Positions 9,527 to 17,908 of a stretch of DNA of 64,000 nt are shown here, in pieces. Within the stretch, counting starts at the first letter, position 1, and the number at the start of each line of letters is the position of its first letter. The stretch comes from Paraburkholderia sp. BL9I2N2 (GTDB lineage: Bacteria > Pseudomonadota > Gammaproteobacteria > Burkholderiales > Burkholderiaceae), in contig NZ_SMGP01000001.1 in the NCBI RefSeq assembly GCF_004339745.1, positions 1,240,001 to 1,304,000 of the forward strand, read 5' to 3'. A program made the translations under genes and the position numbers. The notes under the pieces are model-generated. The model was not told where the DNA came from, ran no database searches, and was given only the letters and a program-made list of their open reading frames with translations.

Positions 9527-10114
9527 ATGGCGATGGAGTCCGGCGACCGCGCCCTCGACGACGCAATGACCGCGTTTGCGCAGAGCGCGATTGGCGGCGG
9601 CTTGCCGCCAGGCGTCAATGCATTGATCGCCGAGGCGGGTCGGTTGCGTGAGCGCCCCGATGAGGCGCTCACGCTGTTGCAACGCGCCCGCGCCGCCGCG
9701 CCGCGCCATCCGGTGCCGTTGATCGCGCTGTACCGCTTTTACTTCTACGGCCATCAATTGGCGCAGGCGCGTGCGATCGGCGAAGACGCGCTGGCGGTCG
9801 CCCGCACCGCGCTGGGCTTAGATTTCGGCGAGGAACCGCTTGCGGCCGCGAACGTGATCACGCGTTATGACGCGGCCGCGCGTTTTTATCTGTTCACACT
9901 GAAGGGCCTCGTGTACCTCAACATGCGTCTCGGCGACTTTGAAGAAGCGCGCATGCTACTGCGCGAATTGCGCCGGCTCGATCCCGAAGACCGGGTGGGA
10001 GGCGCGCTGCTTTCGCATGTCTTGGATCGTCATGAGACCGGCGCCGGGTCCGACAATGCAATGGATGCGCTGAGTGCGTATCCGACGCGCGGCTGGACGG
10101 GGACGCAACCATGA
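9527..10114 (+). CDS. TPR-like protein of the nifB operon
   Basis: A 195-residue helical protein with degenerate tetratricopeptide repeats (ARLRERPDEALTLLQRAR-like and LKGLVYLNMRLGDFEEARML segments). Homologous-looking helical proteins lie between fdxN and nifZ/LRV genes in several diazotroph operons, but I know of no defined function. The stop overlaps the next start by four bases (ATGA), so the two are coupled. Confidence 0.75.
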   Translation: MAMESGDRALDDAMTAFAQSAIGGGLPPGVNALIAEAGRLRERPDEALTLLQRARAAAPRHPVPLIALYRFYFYGHQLAQARAIGEDALAVARTALGLDFGEEPLAAANVITRYDAAARFYLFTLKGLVYLNMRLGDFEEARMLLRELRRLDPEDRVGGALLSHVLDRHETGAGSDNAMDALSAYPTRGWTGTQP

Positions 10115-10935
10115 GCGTACAGAACGTGCGCGTACCAGGCGGCGACATTGTACCGCGCCACTGGCAGGGCGGCCCGCTCGACTGCACCGGCTGCGGCTAC
10201 GTGCGGTTCCGCGAGTTGCCGGCGGAGCACGGTTGCGGGCCAGGTCACGCGTGCATGCAGGATGCGTACGCGCGCCGCATCGAGTGCTTCTTTCACTGGT
10301 ATCCTGAACTGGCCAACGAGCAGCTTGCGCATCCGTACTTCGAGGTGCGCGCAATCGCCGCGAGTCACGCCGATGTGTTTTGTCTGCCTGCATTGCTCGG
10401 CGATCCGGACGAGATGGTCCGGCTGCCGCTCGCGTTGCGATTGCCGCAGGCGCAACTGGCGCGCCTGATCCACGATCCGCATCGCGAGGTGCGGATTCGC
10501 GTGGCGCCTGCTGCATTGGTCGGCATGCGGGGCGATTCCGACTACGGCGTGCGCGAGTGGGTGGCGCAGCGTCTGCCGCTCGCGCTGCTGCCGCAGATGA
10601 TCGGCGACCCTGATCGCGTAGTCCGGATGCGACTGGCCGAGCGTCTTGAGATGCCCGCGCTGCTGCGTATTGCCGACGACAGCGAGGCCGAGGTACGCCG
10701 CATCGTCGCTGAGCGTCTGCCCGCGACGATGCTATCGCGCCTCGCGTTCGATCCCGATTGGCGAGTGCGCTGGGAAGTCGCGCGGCGCGCCGCTGGCGAA
10801 ATCGTGGCGTCGCTGGTGGATGACGCGGACGAAGAGGTGCGCGCGCTCGCGCGGCGGCGCCGGCAGTCGGGCGAGGTCGCGAACCTGATGACCACCGGAC
10901 AAACGCAACGATCAGCAGGAGCGAAGCATGGCTGA
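10111..10935 (+). CDS. Leucine-rich-variant (LRV) Fe-S protein
   Basis: A 274-residue protein matching the LRV family first described from the Azotobacter nif region. The N-terminus carries four cysteines (25, 28, 42, 48: CTGCGY then CGPGHAC) suited to one [4Fe-4S] cluster. Residues from about 80 onward are short all-helical repeats (LLGDPDEMVRLPLALRLP, MIGDPDRVVRMRLAERLE, LAFDPDWRVRWEVARRA). Function unknown; probably a scaffold in the operon. Confidence 0.85.
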   Translation: MSVQNVRVPGGDIVPRHWQGGPLDCTGCGYVRFRELPAEHGCGPGHACMQDAYARRIECFFHWYPELANEQLAHPYFEVRAIAASHADVFCLPALLGDPDEMVRLPLALRLPQAQLARLIHDPHREVRIRVAPAALVGMRGDSDYGVREWVAQRLPLALLPQMIGDPDRVVRMRLAERLEMPALLRIADDSEAEVRRIVAERLPATMLSRLAFDPDWRVRWEVARRAAGEIVASLVDDADEEVRALARRRRQSGEVANLMTTGQTQRSAGAKHG

Positions 10936-11308
10936 CATCAACCGCGACGACGACCTGATTGAGGTCGCGTTTCCCCCGCGCTTCAACTACGGCGAGCGCG
11001 TGATCGCACGCTCGGTTATCCGCAACGACGGTACGTACAACGGCAAGGACATCGGCGAAGTGCTGGTGAACAAGGGCGAGATCGGCTACGTCACCAGCAT
11101 CGACACCTTCCTTCAGCAGTTCTATATCTACGCGGTGGATTTCGTCGAGAGCGGCCACCGTGTCGGCATGCGCGCGAAAGAGCTATGTACGCTCGACAAC
11201 CTGCCGGACGACGTGCTGCAAGGCTTGGGCGAGCGGGCCGAAGCGCTGCACAAGATCGGCACGCGGGTCCAGCCCGAAACGTCGCAACCGCAGGAGCCGT
11301 CAGCATGA
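10928..11308 (+). CDS. nifZ: NifZ
   Basis: A 126-residue NifZ, needed in other diazotrophs for formation of the second P-cluster of the MoFe protein. The core PPRFNYGERVIARSVIRNDG, NKGEIGYVTSI and FLQQFYIYAVDFVESGHRVG is intact. Its start lies eight bases inside the LRV gene and its stop overlaps the next gene as ATGA. Confidence 0.92.
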   Translation: MADINRDDDLIEVAFPPRFNYGERVIARSVIRNDGTYNGKDIGEVLVNKGEIGYVTSIDTFLQQFYIYAVDFVESGHRVGMRAKELCTLDNLPDDVLQGLGERAEALHKIGTRVQPETSQPQEPSA

Positions 11309-11580
11309 GTACCGAACCGGTTCAGCCTGCTTATCAGTGGGGCATGCGCGTGATCGCGCTGGATGACCTGTGCAACGACGGCAGCTTTCCGGAGCGCGGC
11401 CAGGACGATTGTCTGGCCGAGGCGGGTACGGTCGGCGAAATCGTCAACGTCGGCCAGGTGGTTGAGAGCGGCGAGCCGGTCTATCTGGTGGATTTCGGCA
11501 ACTGTGTCGTCGGATGCACGGGGAATGAAATTGCGCCCGCGCCCGCCGGCCTGCTACCTGAAGAAGGAGCCATGTCATGA
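11305..11580 (+). CDS. Second NifZ-domain protein
   Basis: A 91-residue protein with a single NifZ-like fold: YQWGMRVIALDDLCNDGS, GTVGEIVNVG and PVYLVDFGNCVVGC. It resembles the upstream NifZ but is shorter and has three extra cysteines. Tandem nifZ genes occur in other diazotroph operons. The stop and next start overlap (ATGTCATGA). Confidence 0.8.
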   Translation: MSTEPVQPAYQWGMRVIALDDLCNDGSFPERGQDDCLAEAGTVGEIVNVGQVVESGEPVYLVDFGNCVVGCTGNEIAPAPAGLLPEEGAMS

Positions 11581-11948
11581 CGGTTCAGGCGAGTGCGCCA
11601 GAAGCGGCGGCGCCGCGCGACGGTTTGCGCGCGAGCCGCCCGTTCGACCTGACCCAGCGCCAGATCGAGCAAGCGTTGCGCGAGCGTACCCGCTACCACT
11701 ATGTGCTGCCGCGCGTGCTGCGCGATGGGCAGGGGTTCAGTGTCGAGAGCCCGTGCTGCTCCCGCAATGTCGACGCGAATGGCGGGCTGATCGACATAGC
11801 CTGGCTCACGCGCGATGAAGACGGTATGTGGCACCTGAGCGCGCGCGATCATGCGTCGCACCGATGGATGCCCCAGCATGAGAGCACCGGTCTGGCCGAG
11901 CTGCTGGACACGCTGTGCATCGATCGCGAATGCGTGTTCTGGCCGTGA
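11577..11948 (+). CDS. Conserved nif-operon protein (DUF3024-like)
   Basis: A 123-residue protein beginning with an Ala-rich leader, then RQIEQALRERTRYHYVLPRV, a SPCCSRNVD cysteine pair and WHLSARDHASHRW. It looks like the small DUF3024-type proteins found in betaproteobacterial and Azotobacter nif operons. Role unknown. Overlaps the upstream gene, so it is translated with it. Confidence 0.65.
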   Translation: MTVQASAPEAAAPRDGLRASRPFDLTQRQIEQALRERTRYHYVLPRVLRDGQGFSVESPCCSRNVDANGGLIDIAWLTRDEDGMWHLSARDHASHRWMPQHESTGLAELLDTLCIDRECVFWP

Positions 11949-11970
11949 AGCAAACTAACGGAGCCCGGCG

Positions 11971-13114
11971 ATGATCTATCTCGACCACAACGCGACCATG
12001 CCGCCAGCCTCCGCCGTGGCGCAGGCGATGCTGTCCATCCTGACGGATGCGTGGGGCAACGCGTCGTCGCAGCATGCCGTCGGGCAGCAGGCGAAGGGCG
12101 CGCTCGCTGCGGCCCGCGCGACGATCGCGCGAGCGCTCGGTTGCAAGCCCGCAGAGTTGATCTTCACCAGCGGCGCCACCGAAGCCAATCACCTGGCCGT
12201 GTGCTGGCTGCACGCGGCGCCGCCGGGGGGCGGCACTGTGGCGTATTCAGCGCGATCGAACATGCAGCGCACCTGAAGCTGGCGCGAGCGCTGGCTGCAC
12301 GCGGCGTTGCGGTCGACTACATCGCCGTGCGGCCCGACGGGACGCTGGACCTCGACAGTGTCGCCGCGCTGATTGGACCTGACGTCGGGGTGGAATCGCT
12401 GATGGCGGCCAACAACGAGACGGGCGTATTGATGCCGGTCGCCGAAGTACGCGATCTCGTGCATTCGGCCGGCGCGCGCCTCCATGTCGATGCGACGCAG
12501 TTCACCGGCAGGCTGCCGTTCCATTTCGCGCAGAGCGGGGTCGATGCGGTGTCGCTGTCGGCGCACAAGCTGCGCGGGCCGAAGGGCATCGGTACGCTCC
12601 TCGTGCGCCACGGCGTGACGCTGGTGCCGCAGGTGCAGGGCAGCCAGGAACGGCATCGACGCGGCGGCACCGAGAACCTGCCGGCCATCGCCGGCTTTGC
12701 AGCGGCGCTCGAGCGTATCAGCGACGTAGCGAGCGAAGCGGCGCGCGTGGCCGCGCTGCGTGACGCACTGGAGCAGGGGCTGCGGTGCGCACTGCCGGCC
12801 GTCCACGTGTTTTCGGCGCAGGCATCGCGTCTGCCCGGCACCAGCTACCTGCGTTTCGGCGAGGTTCCTGCCGAGGTCGTGTTGCAGCGCATCGAGCTGC
12901 CGGGCGTTGCCGCGTCGTCAGGCTCGGCATGCTCGTCTGGCGGCAGCGAGCCGTCGCACGTGCTTGCCGCGATGGATGTGCCGCGCGATGAGACGCTGGC
13001 GGCGGTGCGTCTGTCGCTCGCGAAACCACTACGGCGCAGGACATTGAGTACGTGCTCGCCTATCTGCCGCCGTTGCTTCGTCCACTGCTGGAGGAAGCAG
13101 CGCATCCCGCTTGA
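11971..13114 (+). pseudogene. nifS: nifS cysteine desulfurase, two frameshifts
   Basis: NifS supplies sulfur for nitrogenase clusters. ATG 11971 starts IYLDHNATMPPASAVAQAM, normal up to about 12240, where one extra base shifts the frame; the second frame carries the rest of the enzyme, including SLSAHKLRGPKG with the PLP lysine and SSGSACSSG with the catalytic cysteine. A second shift near 13022 moves the last 30 codons (TTAQDIEYVLAYLPPLL) to the third frame, ending at TGA 13112. All active-site residues survive, so single-base sequencing errors are possible; as written it is broken. Confidence 0.85.
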
Positions 13115-13155
13115 ACGTGGTTTGAACCTGTCATCAATCTCCGGAGTCCGAAACC

Positions 13156-13374
13156 ATGAAAGTCATGATCCGCAAGGACAGCAAGGGCGCGCTGAGCGCC
13201 TACGTGCCAAAGAAGGACCTGGAGGAGCCCATTGTCGCGATGGCGCAGCCCGGGATGTGGGGCGGTCTCGTCACGCTCGCGAACGGCTGGCAACTCGAAT
13301 TGCCCGCGATGGCCGACGATACGCCGCTGCCCATCACGGTCGAAGCGCGGCGCATTGCGGGCGTGGAGGAGTGA
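13156..13374 (+). CDS. nifT: NifT/FixU
   Basis: A 72-residue NifT: MKVMIRKDSKGALSAYVPKK, LEEPIV and NGWQLELP are characteristic. The protein is small, often cotranscribed with nif structural or nifS genes, and its function is not settled. The stop lies next to the following ATG (GTGAGATGA). Confidence 0.9.
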   Translation: MKVMIRKDSKGALSAYVPKKDLEEPIVAMAQPGMWGGLVTLANGWQLELPAMADDTPLPITVEARRIAGVEE

Positions 13375-13375
13375 G

Positions 13376-13654
13376 ATGACCCTGAACGCCGAGCAATTGG
13401 ACTTCGCGGCGGACCTGCTCCGCACGGCACCGACGCTACGCGACGCCGCCACGCAATGGCACGAACGTTATCCCGAGGTGCTCACAATGCATGTCAGCGC
13501 AGCGGTGATGCGCGACGATATAGCAGCGCTTCGGTTCGGTGTGCGCAGTATCTATTTCGCGATGTCGGGCGGGCATTGCAGGTCCATCACGCAGCGGCCT
13601 GAAGAGGCCGATGCGTTGATCCTGACCGAGGACGGGGCGCATGGAAATCGATGA
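13376..13654 (+). CDS. Small conserved nif-operon protein
   Basis: A 92-residue protein starting at ATG 13376, two bases after the nifT stop. It reads as a helical N-terminus (AEQLDFAADLLRTAPTLRDAA) followed by PEVLTMHVSAAVMRDD, and ends 14 bases inside the next gene. I know no function; its fixed position behind nifT suggests a conserved nif accessory protein. Confidence 0.65.
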   Translation: MTLNAEQLDFAADLLRTAPTLRDAATQWHERYPEVLTMHVSAAVMRDDIAALRFGVRSIYFAMSGGHCRSITQRPEEADALILTEDGAHGNR

Positions 13655-14804
13655 GATCGCGCTGAGCGAACCGGCTTGCGCGGCGCGCGAGATCGATTTC
13701 GTCAACGCTGTGCTGCAATCTTCGCGTTGGAGCGACGGGCCGATGCTTGATTCGTTCGAGCGCGCGTTTGCGGGCTGGGTTGGCCGGGAGTATGCGGTCG
13801 CGGTCGCGAGCGGCACGCTCGCGACCTGGATTGCGTTGCGCGCGATGGGGATCGGCCCGGGAGACGAGGTGGTCTGCGCGTCGCACACCTGGCATCAGGT
13901 GGCGCAGGCGATCACGCTGGCGGGAGCCATGCCGGTGTTCGCCGACATCGACTACTGGAGCGGTTGTCTGAGCGCCGAAAAAGCCGCGCAGAAGATCGGC
14001 CCTCGCACGCGCGCGATCCTCGCCGGCAATACCAACGGCCACCCGGCCGCGTGGGCGCTGCTGCGCGAACTGGCCGACGCGCAGCGCTTGCGGCTGATCG
14101 AAGACAGTACCGAGGCGTTGGGCTCGCGCTACCGGGGCCGCAACGTCGGCTGTTTCGGCGACGTATCAGTGTTCGACTTCTCCAGCCCGTCCGCGCTGTG
14201 CACAGGAGCGGGCGGCATGCTCGTCACCGACGATGACGAACTCGTTCATGAACTGCGCTATCTGCGCGAGCGGCGCGTCACGGACCGCGCGTCCGTCTCG
14301 GTCGGCTCGTGGGTGCCGCTGCAGGCGGGCATCAGTGATCTGACCGCCGCGCTCGGTCTCGCGCAACTGGCCGAACTCGACACGCGCCTCGCGCAGCGAA
14401 AGCAGGTCGAGACCTGGTATCACGAAGAGATGCAAAGCTTCGAAGGGATCAAGCCGGCCTACCTGGCAGAGGACGTCGAAGAAGTGCACAGGATGCTCTA
14501 TGTTGTGCATTTGGGCAAACGTTTTACGCAGAGCGCGCGCGCCCAGATGATCGACGACATGAAATCTTGCGGCATTGAGACGGTGGCCTACAGCCATCCG
14601 CTGCATCAGCAGTTCCACTACTTGAACGCGGGCGATGCGATCGGCCGCAAGAGCGGCCTGTTGCCCGACACCGAGCGCATCGGCGATCGCGCGCTGGCGC
14701 TGCCGCTGCACACGCTACTCGACACCGACCAGGTCAAGTACATCGTCAAGACGCTGAAAGACACCGCGACCAACGTGGGCGCCGGCGCTGCCATTTATCT
14801 GTGA
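13641..14804 (+). CDS. DegT/DnrJ-family protein lacking the PLP lysine
   Basis: A 387-residue member of the DegT/DnrJ/EryC1/StrS aminotransferase fold. The N-terminal ASGTLATWIALRAMGIGPGD and LIEDSTEALGSRY segments are clear. At the site where the family has the Schiff-base lysine (consensus K-x-x-T-x-G-E-G-G) this protein reads DFSSPSALCTGAGGMLVTDD: serine 184 replaces the lysine and alanine 190 the glutamate. It is full length with no frame damage and lies between nifT-linked and SIR2-like genes. Without the lysine a normal transaminase reaction is unlikely; a binding, regulatory or PLP-independent role is possible. Confidence 0.85.
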   Translation: MEIDEIALSEPACAAREIDFVNAVLQSSRWSDGPMLDSFERAFAGWVGREYAVAVASGTLATWIALRAMGIGPGDEVVCASHTWHQVAQAITLAGAMPVFADIDYWSGCLSAEKAAQKIGPRTRAILAGNTNGHPAAWALLRELADAQRLRLIEDSTEALGSRYRGRNVGCFGDVSVFDFSSPSALCTGAGGMLVTDDDELVHELRYLRERRVTDRASVSVGSWVPLQAGISDLTAALGLAQLAELDTRLAQRKQVETWYHEEMQSFEGIKPAYLAEDVEEVHRMLYVVHLGKRFTQSARAQMIDDMKSCGIETVAYSHPLHQQFHYLNAGDAIGRKSGLLPDTERIGDRALALPLHTLLDTDQVKYIVKTLKDTATNVGAGAAIYL

Positions 14805-14814
14805 GCCGCACTCC

Positions 14815-15657
14815 ATGACCGTTTCAGTCCAGACCATCGCCGAACGCCTGTGTGCGGGCGGCGTCATTCCGTACCTGGGACCGGCGCTGCTCGCGCTGTG
14901 CCCCGATACGGCCGCCCCTGCCACGCCGCTCGCGCTCGCCGAAATCATCACGGCCAAGGTCAGCGTGCTGTACAAGATCCGCACCCGGCTGACCCAGGCG
15001 GCGCAGTTCATCGAAAACTTCAAGCATCGCAAGTCGCTGGTGAGCGTCATGAATGAGGCCTTCGCCATGACGTCGACGCCGTCGGCACTGCATTGCGCGC
15101 TGGCGGCGATGGGCGCCGGGCTGGTTGTCGACAGCTGGTACGACGACACCTTCGCCTGCGCGCTGGCGCAGGCGCGGCCGCAGGGCGGCTGGGCGCAGTT
15201 GCAGGGGCTGTCGCAGGCCGAGCATTTCGGCCATTGGTTCGCGGCCTATAGCGCAGACGGCGCGTTGCTGGATGCCGTGCCGGCCTCGGGCGCGCTGCTC
15301 TACAAGCCGATTGGCGGCCATGCGCCGGCCTCTAACTACCTGGTCTCTGACAGCGACTTCGTCGAAGTCATGACCGAGATCGATATCCAGACGCCCATTC
15401 CGCCCGCCGTGCAGGCGTGGCGCCGCGGTCGAAGTTTTTTGTTTCTGGGCTGCCGTTTTGACGACCAGCTCACACGCAGCTTCGCGCGCCAGATCATGAA
15501 GCGCTCCTCCGACATGCACTGGGCCGTGCTGCCCGACGAACCGACGCGTATGGAGGCGCGCTTTCTCGAAGAGCAGGGCATCACGTGCATCGCGATGCCG
15601 CTGGGCGGGTTCGCCGAAGCGTTGGTGGATGCCTTGCAACCCACACTGGCCGCGTGA
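14815..15657 (+). CDS. SIR2-like domain protein of the nifB operon
   Basis: A 280-residue protein that looks like a divergent SIR2-type Rossmann domain: GGVIPYLGPALLAL near the N-terminus, a central VVDSWYDD, and RSFLFLGCRFDDQLTRSFARQ near the C-terminus. SIR2-like proteins of this size lie in several nif clusters, but I cannot see the zinc cysteines of a true sirtuin deacetylase. An NAD-binding or NAD-using role is the most that can be proposed. It follows the DegT gene by 10 bp. Confidence 0.65.
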   Translation: MTVSVQTIAERLCAGGVIPYLGPALLALCPDTAAPATPLALAEIITAKVSVLYKIRTRLTQAAQFIENFKHRKSLVSVMNEAFAMTSTPSALHCALAAMGAGLVVDSWYDDTFACALAQARPQGGWAQLQGLSQAEHFGHWFAAYSADGALLDAVPASGALLYKPIGGHAPASNYLVSDSDFVEVMTEIDIQTPIPPAVQAWRRGRSFLFLGCRFDDQLTRSFARQIMKRSSDMHWAVLPDEPTRMEARFLEEQGITCIAMPLGGFAEALVDALQPTLAA

Positions 15658-15712
15658 AGCGTGGCCGCTAGCCAGCGTTCTTTATCCGTAGCCTTCTATC
15701 AAGATCGCCATC

Positions 15713-16159
15713 ATGACCACATTGACCGTACTGCCTTCGGGCAAGACCTACGACGTTGCCGTCGGCGCGACCCTGCTGCAGGCACTGCTCGCCGCAGGCG
15801 AGAGCATCGAGCACAAGTGCAACGGCAAGGCCGACTGCGGATCGTGCCGCCTGTTCGTACAGGAAGGGCGCAAGAGCCTGCCGAAGATCCAGCGGCTCGA
15901 AAACGACAAGCTCGATACGCTCGTCGGCATCGGCTCCAAGTCGCGCCTCGCCTGTCAAGTCGTGCTGGCCGAAGAGCCGGTGACCATCGAACTGCTGACT
16001 TCGTCTGAGCGGCGAGATGACCGCGGTCGAATCGCTGGTGGTCGACGTGGCCATCGTCGGCGCGGGTCTATGCGGCGTCGCGCTGGCGCGCGCACTGCAC
16101 GCTCAGGACGTTTCCGTCGTTGTCATCGAAGCGCGCGAGCGCGTGGGCGGCCGTGCTGA
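15713..16159 (+). CDS. [2Fe-2S] ferredoxin with run-on C-terminus
   Basis: The first 100 residues are an ISC/FdVI-like [2Fe-2S] ferredoxin: CNGKADCGSC supplies three cluster cysteines and RLACQVVLAEEPVTIELL the fourth. The frame then runs past the natural end into the next gene and closes at 16159 with an Arg-rich tail that is the out-of-frame reading of the flavoprotein start. A lost base near 16005 would restore a stop at the ATGA overlap of 16017. The ferredoxin core should still fold; the tail is probably an artefact of decay or of sequencing. Confidence 0.8.
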   Translation: MTTLTVLPSGKTYDVAVGATLLQALLAAGESIEHKCNGKADCGSCRLFVQEGRKSLPKIQRLENDKLDTLVGIGSKSRLACQVVLAEEPVTIELLTSSERRDDRGRIAGGRRGHRRRGSMRRRAGARTARSGRFRRCHRSARARGRPC

Positions 16160-16687
16160 CGCAACATTGCTAAGCCACCGGTCAGACGCTGGGTCTAGGT
16201 CCGGCCTGGTTCTGGCCTGATGCCGAGCCGCGCATCGGCGCGCTGCTCGACGAACTCGAACTGGGTATGCCGAGCGTGCGGCAGCACGACCCCGGCGATG
16301 CACTTTGGCTCACCGACCCGAACCGCGAACCGCAGCGGCGCGAGGGGCCGCTTGAGACGCATGCCGGGGCGCGCCGCATCGCAGGCGGGACGGCGCGTCT
16401 GGTCGTGCTGCGCTGCGGCAGCCTGCGTGCGGACCAGCAGCGCGTTGCTGATGCTGCGTGACCGCGGCGCCTGGCTTGAACTGCAAACACGAAGTAGCGC
16501 TGCGACACGCGTGCTGCGTGGCCGCCGGGCGGTACTCGCGTTGCTGCAGCGGCTGGGGGCGGAGCATGTCAGGTTCGATCCGCCGCTGCCCGCGCTGCTT
16601 GCTGACGCGCTCGCGGCCACACCGACCCTGCTGAGCGCGGAGCTGGCGTTCAACAACACGTCGTGCGCGTTGTCAGAACTTCCCTGA
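16017..16687 (+). pseudogene. Decayed FAD-dependent amine-oxidase-like gene
   Basis: ATG 16017 begins a clear FAD-binding N-terminus (VDVAIVGAGLCGVALARAL, then VIEARERVGGRAD). Near 16170 the frame shifts to TGQTLGLGPAWFWP and DELELGMPSVRQHDPGDALW, which ends in a stop at 16461; a third stretch to 16687 holds more oxidase-like sequence. Flavin amine oxidase genes beside a [2Fe-2S] ferredoxin are known from other nif operons. Not functional as it stands. Confidence 0.75.
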
Positions 16688-17046
16688 CGAGCACCAGCCG
16701 GACGCGGCGCTGCTACGTGCGATCGCGCTCGAATTGAACTCGCGTCTCATGCATGCCTGTCCGGACATCGATCCTGCGGCGGTGCCGGCACGACCCGCAG
16801 CGCCGCTATCGAAACCAGCGCGCGGCTGGCGATCATCGAGCAGGCCGGCACGGCCGCGATGATCCTGACCGAAGGCGTGGATCCGGGTAGCGTCGAGATA
16901 CGGCAGATGCCCTTCGCGCGTTCCGGCAGGCAGTCGGCGGTGGCCTGTTCCAGCGTGCCGGCCACATGACGACGGTGAGTCTGAGTGCCATCGGGTAGGC
17001 GCCCCTCGAAGTTCACATGCATCGACAGCGCGATTCCCCGTTCGGC
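16688..17046. other. Unassigned stretch between convergent operons
   Basis: Open frames exist on both strands (for example minus 17022-16747, beginning MHVNFEGRLPDGTQTHRRHV, directly after fmdB), but none has a family I recognise or a good ribosome site. It may hold the tail of the decayed flavoprotein gene and a small gene of the nifO-fmdB operon. Confidence 0.4.
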
Positions 17047-17283
17047 TTAGCGCAGCAGCTTGCAGCGCTCGGCCGGCGAATAGTTGCTGAGGTGCCCTTC
17101 GCGGGCCGCCTGACGCCGCGCGAAGGAGATGATCGCGCGGCTCTTGCCGGGCGAGGCCGGCGCGCTGACCTGCTTGTCCAGCGCGGTGCCGCCGCATTGC
17201 GGGCAGACGGGCGTGTGGCCGGCGCGCACCAGCGTTTCGAATGCGTGGCCGCAGGCCGCGCAGCGGTAGTCGTACAGGGGCAT
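17047..17283 (-). CDS. FmdB-type zinc-ribbon protein
   Basis: A 78-residue FmdB/CxxC zinc ribbon: MPLYDYRCAACGHAFETLV followed by CPQCGG, giving two Cys pairs for one zinc. Such proteins occur next to formamidase genes and as presumed regulators. Here it follows the nifO-like gene by 18 bp on the minus strand and probably shares its transcript. Confidence 0.85.
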   Translation of the reverse strand: MPLYDYRCAACGHAFETLVRAGHTPVCPQCGGTALDKQVSAPASPGKSRAIISFARRQAAREGHLSNYSPAERCKLLR

Positions 17284-17301
17284 GGTGATCCGATCTCCGT
17301 T

Positions 17302-17751
17302 TCAGGTGGATGGGGCGCAGCGGATCGCGCGTTGGTGCGAGCTGTGGTCTGTCATTGCGGCGCAGTCTTCGAGCAGCATGTCCGGGGCCGGTGCGTGCGC
17401 GCCGAGCCCGATCCAAGTGTACACCAGGGCCGCATTGGAGCCGACCATGCGGCGCTCGTCGCATTGCATCAGCGACCGGCGGAACAGCAGCGGCTCGGCC
17501 AGCAACAGCGTCAGCGCTACATTGGCGTCGATCGTTTCCGGCACCACTTCGCTCGACTTGATACGCGGTGCCGCGCGTTTGAACCACTCGCTGATCGGCC
17601 GCGGCGCCATGAAGGCCCTGCAGCGTGCGGCGGTCCAAGGCCAGCTCAGTAGGTTGCACACGTCGAGCGTGTGGCCGGCCATGCGCAGCAGGGCTTTCTG
17701 GCGCGCATTGCCGGAGCAGCCGGGTTTTTGTAGATGGTGATGTGGGCCCAT
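17302..17751 (-). CDS. nifO: NifO-like ArsC/Spx-fold protein
   Basis: A 149-residue thioredoxin-fold protein of the nitrogenase-associated ArsC group. It has KPGCSGNARQKALLRMAGH with the single N-terminal Cys 12, WFKRAAPRIKSSEVVPETID in the middle and RRSLMQCDERRMVGSN where ArsC proteins bind anion. ATG 17751 gives the usual family start. Converges with the nifB operon; fmdB follows it. Confidence 0.78.
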   Translation of the reverse strand: MGPHHHLQKPGCSGNARQKALLRMAGHTLDVCNLLSWPWTAARCRAFMAPRPISEWFKRAAPRIKSSEVVPETIDANVALTLLLAEPLLFRRSLMQCDERRMVGSNAALVYTWIGLGAHAPAPDMLLEDCAAMTDHSSHQRAIRCAPST

Positions 17752-17762
17752 TGCCGGGGTTC

Positions 17763-17880
17763 TCAGGTTTGACGCAGCAGTTGCAGGCAGTCGAGGCTGG
17801 CCGCCATGTCGATGGCAGTGAAGTCGTCTTGGTAATGCACAGCCGGATCGGCGCCCAGTCCGAGCAGCGTGCGCACTTAA
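17763..17880 (-). pseudogene. Ankyrin-repeat protein fragment
   Basis: About 38 codons reading VRTLLGLGADPAVHYQDDF and TAIDMAASLDCLQLLRQT before a stop, closely like the C-terminus of the intact ankyrin gene at 28799-29368. No start or upstream repeats remain; it abuts the ompW pseudogene. Confidence 0.65.
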
Positions 17881-17908
17881 CAACGGAACGGAACACTCAC
17901 TGCGCTCG

